Assembly: GCA_009775705.1 (NCBI GenBank) | Contig: VSQE01000109.1 | Coordinates: 1 to 5,017 of the forward strand | Length of the DNA: 5,017 bases | Direction of reading: 5' to 3' | Source: Prevotellamassilia sp. | Lineage (GTDB): Bacteria > Bacteroidota > Bacteroidia > Bacteroidales > Bacteroidaceae | Shown here: in pieces, positions 1 through 5,017 of the stretch | How positions within the stretch are numbered: position 1 is the first letter of the stretch | Layout: each line of letters begins with the position of its first letter | Translations under genes and position numbers: made by a program | The notes under the pieces: model-generated | What the model saw: only the letters and a program-made list of their open reading frames with translations | The model's database searches: none | What the model was told of the DNA's origin: nothing

Positions 1-2168
1 TTGTAGATCTCGGCCAGGTCGCAGTCGGCAGCCCAAGCCGCGCAGTCAACGGCAAACGGAACATAGAGTGCCTGCCATTCCGTATTGGCGAAGTTGCGCA
101 CATATTTCACTCCGGGAGCTACAAAGGGAACGGTTACAGCAAGATCCTGCGTGTTGTCATTCAGCGTGAGTTCGCTCATTACCACGGGGAGTTCTCCGTC
201 CTCCTGTCCGCGAACGGTCAGGGCTACGTTTTCACCGTCTACGGTAATATTGAGCGCTGAGGTCTCTACGGTTTCCACATCGGCAATGCTACGAGGCTGG
301 ATCACCGTCGGGGAAAGAGAGGTGGAGATACCCGTAAGATTGATGATACCGGCGGGCACGGCCTCGCCGAGAATATCGGAAGAGACTTTGCCGTCATCGT
401 TGGTGGAACCGATGAATATCTTTGCGTTGGCCTTGCTCTTTCCATCGGTCAAAGGCATGAGGACATCTTTGATATAAACGGCATCAGTCTCTACATTTTC
501 AAAGTTCACTCCAGTTACGCGCACGAGACGGTTCAGGTAACCGGCAGGGTCTGCATTCAACTGCTCCAAAGTCACATCCATCGGGGTTACAACACCGCCG
601 CTCGTCACGCTCTCAACATGAGGGAAGCTCACCGGTCGGCTTGACACCACGCGGGTCACGGGTACCAATACGTTATAGTCGAATCCATATTCGGAACCGG
701 ACCTCACCTCGGCGGTCAGCCCTTCGAAAACATCGCCCACCTTATAGGCATTGCCGGACAGGAGCAGATAAGGGTCTACAAGAACCACACCGCCGGTTTC
801 GTCCTGGAAGTAATAAGAATTCATGAGGAGCGTACCACCTTCCACTTTATCCACCACACTGATTTGCTGAACATGAGAGATAACGGGTTTGGTTGCCACA
901 CGATAAATAACTCCGGGATTTACATCCGATCCATAGAATGCCTTCAACGTGGACAGATTGGAAACGGGCAATGCGTTGCACGTTGTGTTGATGGCAGCCT
1001 CTTCGGCCTCTTCGGAGGAGAAGATGATCGACTCCTTACCCAAAGAAGGATTCTGTACATTGATCGACACGGTCAAATCGAAACCGGCTTCGCTCATGGC
1101 TTCCTCTTTCGGGATTTCGGCAGTGGAAACAGAGAGATTACTGCCTTCGGGCACCTTTACGGTGATATTGCCTTTCAGGTTCTTGCCTTTAATATTTACC
1201 ACCTTCTCTGCTTTGCAACCTTGCAGAAGGTAACCGAAGTCGATATTGGACGGAGCTGCCACAACGCGGGGAGAATCGGTGGTGGACTTCACTTCAAAAA
1301 GTCCGGCCCAAGTATCGGAGATGCGGAGAGAACCGATCTTAGCCTGGACTCCGGCGAGAGTGCTGGTTCCCGTATGACGAATTTCCAATGCCTGAATACC
1401 GGGAAGTCCATAACTACCCGACAGTTTCTTAATACCTCCAGTACCGGTACCTACAGCAACCTGGGCTGCCGGAGAGGCCGGTTCGGTTTGGTAATCGACA
1501 GGATTGACGAAGAGTGACATACCGTCCTTGCCATCCAGAGTATTGCTGATGGTGTACTTCACAACCACAAGATAAGTTTTATTAAACTCCAATGCCTGGG
1601 AATAAGCAATATTGGTGGCGGCAGAAGTGCAATTCACACCCAGCTGATAGCTTGTAGATCCATCGGCCTTGACATATAATTTTCCTTTTTCCGAACCTGA
1701 ACCTTTTGCCGCCAAGTCCCTGGTACTCCGGGTAACAAAAGCGGCGATGAAAGGCATATTAAAAGATTGGGCTACCGGAGCACTTTCCACATTCAGCAAT
1801 ATGGAATAATACACTGATCCGTTCGCGATACCGTACACTGCCGCCGCACCTGTCTGGCCATTCGTATCATCACTGAAGACAGCATAGACTTTCTGAGAAT
1901 TACTCGTTTCTCCCGACAACTGTATGCAGTTTCCGGTAACACCACCGGGATAGCCTTCATAATCCAACGCTCCATCCACTACGGCCATAGGATTGGCCAC
2001 AGCTGCTCCATACTGCCACCACGCACCGTTACCGGCCAATTCACTACCGGGCGTGTAATCACCAAAATCATCGCGGAAACTCACCTGTGCGAGCGCTGCG
2101 GTCGGCGCAAGCACTGCTACGAGCAGCAGCGCCAACAAAGCCGAAACATTTTTGTAGATTCTTTTCAT
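1..2168 (-). CDS. Secreted modular protein with ConA-like, Ig-like and OB-fold-like regions (3' end outside window)
   Basis: The frame is open from ATG at 2168-2166 to the window edge: 722 codons, no stop, so the C-terminus is missing. Residues 1-27 are a signal peptide: K2/R3, a Leu/Ala/Val-rich core at 10-20, and an ALA-Q cleavage site after A27. No lipobox Cys follows, so it should be exported but not lipidated. Residues 29-295 look like a jelly-roll/concanavalin-like region, beginning FRDDFGDY and closing with LRISDTWAGLFEV, the usual last strand of such domains. Residues 301-400 resemble an Ig-like region (SNIDFGYLLQG, then LKGNITVKVPEG). Residues 420-505 and 520-632 each look like OB folds; the second has LNRLVRVTGVNF and ends with IQPRSIADVE. 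Residues 640-722 begin a C-terminal module with NTEWQALYVPF, recurrent in Bacteroidales surface proteins. No catalytic motif is visible, and the function is unknown. A cell-surface role, perhaps binding polymers or DNA, is inference. It has its own promoter and is separated from the kinase gene by a terminator. The gene and frame are near certain; the domain calls come from sequence appearance. Confidence 0.9.
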   Translation of the reverse strand, partial: MKRIYKNVSALLALLLVAVLAPTAALAQVSFRDDFGDYTPGSELAGNGAWWQYGAAVANPMAVVDGALDYEGYPGGVTGNCIQLSGETSNSQKVYAVFSDDTNGQTGAAAVYGIANGSVYYSILLNVESAPVAQSFNMPFIAAFVTRSTRDLAAKGSGSEKGKLYVKADGSTSYQLGVNCTSAATNIAYSQALEFNKTYLVVVKYTISNTLDGKDGMSLFVNPVDYQTEPASPAAQVAVGTGTGGIKKLSGSYGLPGIQALEIRHTGTSTLAGVQAKIGSLRISDTWAGLFEVKSTTDSPRVVAAPSNIDFGYLLQGCKAEKVVNIKGKNLKGNITVKVPEGSNLSVSTAEIPKEEAMSEAGFDLTVSINVQNPSLGKESIIFSSEEAEEAAINTTCNALPVSNLSTLKAFYGSDVNPGVIYRVATKPVISHVQQISVVDKVEGGTLLMNSYYFQDETGGVVLVDPYLLLSGNAYKVGDVFEGLTAEVRSGSEYGFDYNVLVPVTRVVSSRPVSFPHVESVTSGGVVTPMDVTLEQLNADPAGYLNRLVRVTGVNFENVETDAVYIKDVLMPLTDGKSKANAKIFIGSTNDDGKVSSDILGEAVPAGIINLTGISTSLSPTVIQPRSIADVETVETSALNITVDGENVALTVRGQEDGELPVVMSELTLNDNTQDLAVTVPFVAPGVKYVRNFANTEWQALYVPFAVDCAAWAADCDLAEIY

Positions 2169-2225
2169 AAGAAAAATATTAAACGTTAATAATAGAAATT
2201 TGCCATCTTACTTACACGGATGATG

Positions 2226-2257
2226 CAAAAATAGACATATTATTACAATTCGACAAA
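2226..2257 (-). promoter_or_regulatory. Bacteroidota-type promoter of the secreted-protein gene
   Basis: On the minus strand, TATTTTTG (2233-2226) fits the Bacteroidota -7 consensus TAnnTTTG exactly. TTTG at 2257-2254 fits the -33 element, and the gap of 20 bases is close to the usual 19-21. Transcription should start near 2218-2221, giving a leader of about 50 AU-rich bases before the ATG at 2168. Upstream of the -33 box, 2258-2290 is rich in A- and T-tracts that could act as an UP element. There is no clear Shine-Dalgarno sequence before the start, which is normal for this phylum. No operator-like repeat is visible within the promoter. Confidence 0.8.
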
Positions 2258-2325
2258 TTTTCTTATCTTTTTTTTGCTTTTTGAAAAAAAGACAAGCATA
2301 ATCGCGAACAGTTTTTCAGGATTCC

Positions 2326-2363
2326 AAAAGCGGGCCGTCTCCTTCTTGCAAAGGACGGCCCGC
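2326..2363 (-). terminator. Intrinsic terminator of the tyrosine-kinase gene
   Basis: A 10-bp perfect GC-rich stem pairs 2354-2363 with 2330-2339 (GCGGGCCGTC and its complement). It can be extended by three pairs (2342-2344 with 2351-2353) past a two-base bulge, leaving a loop of six. On the minus strand the stem is followed by four T at 2329-2326. It lies 40 bases beyond the stop codon of the kinase gene and about 70 bases before the promoter of the next gene, so it separates the two units. The T-tract is short, but the stem is strong. Confidence 0.85.
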
Positions 2364-2403
2364 ATATATTTTAATATAATAAATATAGGAACAGGATGAA
2401 CGC

Positions 2404-4821
2404 TTAGCGTTTTTTGCGGAATATGTTGCGCCGGTTCCGCTTCTTGTCATGCTCGATGGCATTGCCATAACCGTAGCCATAACCATAGCCGTAAGTATGG
2501 CTCTTCACATCGCAGTCGTTCAGAATAATACAAAGATTGCGCAACTTCTTGTTCTGGTACATCTTTTCCAGCTCTGGAAGGAAATTGCGGTTTTCCACTC
2601 CTACGCGAACTACATAGAGCGTCAGATCGGCCAGACGGTCCACAATGCCGGCATCGGCCACGGAGAGCACCGGGGTCGTGTCGAAGAGAACGTAATCGTA
2701 CTGTTTTTTCGCCAGCTCCACCAACTCGTCGAGCCTCTGCGACATCAGCAGTTCGGAAGGATTGGGCGGCAGCATTCCGGCGGGCAGAAAGTCCACACCC
2801 TCCGCCATGCCATCGCGAATGACGATGTCGTTCAGGCTCATCACACCTTCGGTGTCGGCCAGGAAAGCCGTCAAACCACCCGTGCGCCCGAAGGATTTGC
2901 TCAGAGTGCGCTTACGGATGTCGGCATCCACCAACAGAACACGCTTGTTGGCCATGCCGAGAATCACGGAAAGATTACGCGACACGAAACTCTTTCCCTG
3001 CGACGGAGTGGTTGAAGTCAGCACCATGACTCGCGCATTGTGACGCATGAAATTCAGGCCGTACCGCAACACACGGAAGGCCTCGACCACGGGAGCATCC
3101 GGCGGGCACGATGCGATAAGGCCGTTGCCGTTTTTCCCTTCTTCCCAACGGGGCACTTCGCCCACCAAAGGAATGGTCGTATAGTTCTCTATATCGCGGC
3201 GCCCCTTGACAGTTACGTCGAAAAGCATGCGCAACCACAAAATTCCGGAAGGTATCAGCAAGCCGAAGACAAAACTGACGAACAGGATAAGGTTACTTCG
3301 CGGACTGACCGGATTAATGCCCCCCATGGGTTCTTCCACCATACGGACATTCGCTTCGTTGATGGCCAACTGCAAAGCGACCTCCTCACGCTTGTTTAGC
3401 AGGTAAGTGTAAAGCGCCTCTTTCAGATTCTGCTGCCGCATGATACCCAGCCCTCGTTTTTCCTGCTCGGGGATTCCGGAAACTTTCCCCATCAGGTTCG
3501 CCTCGTTGACATGCGCCTCGCGCAGTTTCAGCTCAACCGACTTGACATAGCTGCCAATAGAAGCCAGGATGGAGGCGCGCATTGAGGACAACTGACGGTC
3601 GCGCTCACGGATCACACTGGTAAGCTCGTTGGAGTTCTCGGCCAGGCTGTTGCGCTCGTTCATCATCCTGTTGTATTCCTCGATCTGCGGAGCAAACGAT
3701 GTGTTGGCTATGGCCAGAACAGGAATCAGCTCGCGGTCGTTGCTGTGGTCCTTGATATATTCCGACAGATAACGGGCTACGGTCAGTTCCGTTTCGAGCT
3801 GCAAGGCGGCCTGACGAGCCACGGAAGTCTCCGTCATATAGACCTGCGCGCTCTGCTTGAAATCCAGAATGCGGTTGTCCTGCTTAAAATCGGCCCACTG
3901 GTTTTCCACCTTGCCCAGTTCCTGCCCGATAATTTCAATACGCCCGTCAATGAAACGGGCCGTACTCTGCGCCACGCGGTTCTTGTTGTCCACGACATCG
4001 CGCTTATAGGCATTGAAAATCTCGTACAGGATGTCATCGCCACGGTCCTTGTCCACATCATTGCAGGTGAGCACGATAAGCGAGCTCTCCTTGTCGAACT
4101 CACTGGCCGTCACAGAGTTCTGATAAGAGCGGGCAGCCAGCTCTACCGGTATGCGCGTCACCGTCACCTCCTTATTTCGGGGAAAACCCGGAAAGTCCTT
4201 CTTTTTTTCCAGCTGCAAATTGCCGGCAGGTGTCCGTACAGCCTGACCGGCTTGTACCTTATATTCGCCTCCTACTTTTTCGGGACCGACGATAAAATTG
4301 CTTAAGGCAAAAACTCCGTCATCAAGAATCTTCACATTGAAACGTACCGGCTTTTTCGGCCTCCCCGTCATAAAACGTACCTCGAAGGGGCGGTTGCGAT
4401 AGAGCGCCACAGCATGCAGATTTTCCTGAGTCGTATAGTCCACATCCAGATGCAAACTATCTACTACTCTCTTCATCAGACGGAAAGATGTCAGGACAAA
4501 CATCTCATTCTTCAGATTGTCGCCCACACTGATTCCGTTGAGTTCAAGCAGCGTATTCATACTGTTCCTACTCCTACGGCCAGGGGAACCGGAAAAGGAA
4601 CTGCCATCCGCATCCTCTATCAGCATAACCGCCTGCCGCTGATAAACGCGGGAACTACGCTGCTGATAGAACCATCCCAGTACAACACAGAGTACTACCG
4701 AAAGTAAAAACCACTTCCAGTTTTCCAGAAAAACATTATAACATATTTTCAACAAGGGAATGATTTGCACATCTTCCTCACTCTCCATGCCCTGCTGGTT
4801 GTTCCTCCTTATATTTTCCAT
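2404..4821 (-). CDS. Polysaccharide co-polymerase / tyrosine autokinase (Wzc-like, BY-kinase)
   Basis: This inner-membrane protein controls chain length and export of capsular or exopolysaccharide through cycles of tyrosine autophosphorylation. Residues 17-110 form the Wzz-like N-terminal part with the first membrane helix at about 34-51. Residues 52-508 are a long periplasmic loop with probable coiled coils at about 285-350 and 375-440, and a GNVR-type segment (NVRMVEEP, 491-498). The second helix is at about 509-530, preceded by NPVSPRS. The cytoplasmic kinase has the oligomerisation motif ExxRxxR (E580, R583, R586), Walker A STTPSQGKS (603-611, K610), Walker A' LLVDADIR (D632, D634) and Walker B YVLFDTTP (D714). 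All catalytic residues expected for BY-kinases are present, so it should be active. The tail has Tyr at 777, 779, 781, 783 and 785, the likely autophosphorylation cluster, then a Lys/Arg-rich end (793-805). Kinase and membrane parts are fused in one chain, as in proteobacterial Wzc and unlike the split CapA/CapB of Firmicutes. M12 (4788) is a possible alternative start; M1 was kept because the upstream promoter spacing fits it. A terminator follows, so it ends its transcription unit. Confidence 0.96.
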   Translation of the reverse strand: MENIRRNNQQGMESEEDVQIIPLLKICYNVFLENWKWFLLSVVLCVVLGWFYQQRSSRVYQRQAVMLIEDADGSSFSGSPGRRSRNSMNTLLELNGISVGDNLKNEMFVLTSFRLMKRVVDSLHLDVDYTTQENLHAVALYRNRPFEVRFMTGRPKKPVRFNVKILDDGVFALSNFIVGPEKVGGEYKVQAGQAVRTPAGNLQLEKKKDFPGFPRNKEVTVTRIPVELAARSYQNSVTASEFDKESSLIVLTCNDVDKDRGDDILYEIFNAYKRDVVDNKNRVAQSTARFIDGRIEIIGQELGKVENQWADFKQDNRILDFKQSAQVYMTETSVARQAALQLETELTVARYLSEYIKDHSNDRELIPVLAIANTSFAPQIEEYNRMMNERNSLAENSNELTSVIRERDRQLSSMRASILASIGSYVKSVELKLREAHVNEANLMGKVSGIPEQEKRGLGIMRQQNLKEALYTYLLNKREEVALQLAINEANVRMVEEPMGGINPVSPRSNLILFVSFVFGLLIPSGILWLRMLFDVTVKGRRDIENYTTIPLVGEVPRWEEGKNGNGLIASCPPDAPVVEAFRVLRYGLNFMRHNARVMVLTSTTPSQGKSFVSRNLSVILGMANKRVLLVDADIRKRTLSKSFGRTGGLTAFLADTEGVMSLNDIVIRDGMAEGVDFLPAGMLPPNPSELLMSQRLDELVELAKKQYDYVLFDTTPVLSVADAGIVDRLADLTLYVVRVGVENRNFLPELEKMYQNKKLRNLCIILNDCDVKSHTYGYGYGYGYGNAIEHDKKRNRRNIFRKKR
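2464..2493 (-). repeat. Tyr-Gly codon repeat encoding the kinase phosphorylation tail
   Basis: Ten codons encode five consecutive Tyr-Gly pairs (residues 777-786 of the kinase). At the DNA level this is about 2.5 copies of a 12-base unit TAYGGCTAYGGT, with TAC and TAT alternating irregularly. Loss or gain of whole 6- or 12-base units would keep the frame and change only the number of phosphorylatable tyrosines. Tyr-rich tails are known in BY-kinases; the strict alternation is seen directly here. Confidence 0.8.
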
Positions 4822-4862
4822 CCTGATATCACACTATATATTTATGTGTCCGTTTTAATGGG

Positions 4863-4870
4863 CAAATTTA
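4863..4870 (-). promoter_or_regulatory. Candidate -7 box of the tyrosine-kinase gene
   Basis: TAAATTTG on the minus strand (4870-4863) matches the Bacteroidota -7 consensus TAnnTTTG exactly and sits about 40 bases before the ATG at 4821, implying a leader of roughly 30-35 bases. No TTTG is found at the expected -33 spacing (about 4890-4895); the sequence there is ATGTATA-like, so the -33 half is weak. The box may need an activator or may be a chance match in AT-rich DNA. The bases just before the ATG are ATCAGG, too close to serve as an ordinary ribosome binding site. Confidence 0.5.
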
Positions 4871-4979
4871 GCAAAAAACCATGGAATATATACATATAGA
4901 GAAAAAATGCGTACCCGTAAGCACGGCCCTTTCATTTTAAATTAAAATAAACACCTAACGGAATAGCAAATTTGAGTAA

Positions 4980-5016
4980 AGCGTAGCGAACAGACTGAAA
5001 AAGCGTTCGTTACGCT
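4980..5016. repeat. Imperfect inverted repeat at the right edge, upstream of the kinase gene
   Basis: Arms 4980-4991 (AGCGTAGCGAAC) and 5005-5016 (GTTCGTTACGCT) are complementary over 12 bases, with one position forming G-U in RNA. The spacer is 13 bases. As minus-strand RNA it would fold into a stable hairpin followed by GCTTTACTC, a weak T-tract. It could be the terminator of an upstream minus-strand gene outside the window, a protein binding site, or an end of a mobile or invertible segment. The window ends one base past the repeat, so context is missing. Confidence 0.6.
4998..5016 (-). terminator. Short terminator-like hairpin inside the inverted repeat
   Basis: On the minus strand AGCGT (5016-5012), loop AACGA, and ACGCT (5006-5002) form a 5-bp hairpin followed directly by four more T (5001-4998), making a run of five. 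It uses the same 5' arm as the longer repeat 4980-5016, so the two structures exclude each other. The stem is short; it may be a weak terminator for an upstream gene or may have no function. Confidence 0.3.
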
Positions 5017-5017
5017 A

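Noticed and set aside
85..1517. Several plus-strand open frames (85-477, 641-826, 864-1517, 949-1233)
   Set aside because: All are antisense to the continuous minus-strand frame 2168-1, which has a signal peptide and coherent domains. The plus-strand translations have low-complexity composition and no domain or start context.
1793..1975. Minus-strand 60-codon open frame
   Set aside because: It lies in another frame inside the secreted-protein gene, with no promoter or domain of its own.
2258..2291. A/T homopolymer tracts considered as a second terminator or a phase-variable repeat
   Set aside because: The hairpin here would be nearly all A-T, and the tracts sit where an UP element would be, just above a good promoter. 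They are not in a position to switch a coding frame.
2449..4707. Plus-strand and alternative minus-strand open frames within the kinase gene
   Set aside because: They overlap a complete kinase frame with all expected motifs. Their His/Arg/Gln-rich translations are typical of shadow frames.
4902..4925. Weak hairpin (4921-4925 with 4910-4914) followed on the minus strand by six T
   Set aside because: The stem is only 5 bp with one G-U pair, and a competing 4-bp pairing exists. Not enough to call a terminator.
4855..4935. 26-codon minus-strand frame (MKGPCLRVRIF...) ending 33 bases before the kinase start, considered as a leader peptide
   Set aside because: It overlaps the candidate -7 box, so it would not be on the transcript from that promoter. 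It has no ribosome binding site and no run of regulatory codons. It would matter only if transcription began further upstream.

Overview
The window looks like chromosomal DNA from a Bacteroidales bacterium (Bacteroides or a close relative). Three things point there. Both genes have AT-rich upstream regions carrying the Bacteroidota-type -7 element TAnnTTTG. Neither start has a convincing Shine-Dalgarno sequence. The encoded proteins, a Bacteroidales-style modular secreted protein and a polysaccharide tyrosine autokinase with a long periplasmic loop, are typical of the group. The species cannot be fixed from this sequence.

Both real genes lie on the minus strand. Reading in the direction of transcription (right to left): positions 4822-5017 are a non-coding upstream region, with an imperfect 12-bp inverted repeat at the window edge, terminator-like hairpins and a -7-like box about 40 bases before the next gene. 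Positions 4821-2404 encode a complete 805-residue polysaccharide co-polymerase fused to a bacterial tyrosine kinase (Wzc type), ending in five alternating Tyr-Gly pairs and a basic tail. Positions 2363-2326 form a strong intrinsic terminator. Positions 2257-2226 hold a well-formed -33/-7 promoter. From 2168 leftwards runs a secreted multidomain protein: signal peptide, concanavalin-like region, Ig-like region, two OB-fold-like regions and the start of a C-terminal module. It remains open for 722 codons and leaves the window unfinished. The plus strand has open frames but they are all antisense shadows of these two genes.

The terminator and promoter between the genes indicate two separate transcription units. 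The kinase would control chain length and export of a capsular or exopolysaccharide, with partner genes expected upstream beyond position 5017. The secreted protein has no functional link to it visible here. I see no phage, IS, CRISPR, RNA gene or clearly novel system. The most interesting points are the inverted repeat with competing hairpins upstream of the kinase, the Tyr-Gly repeat tail, and the unassigned modular secreted protein.
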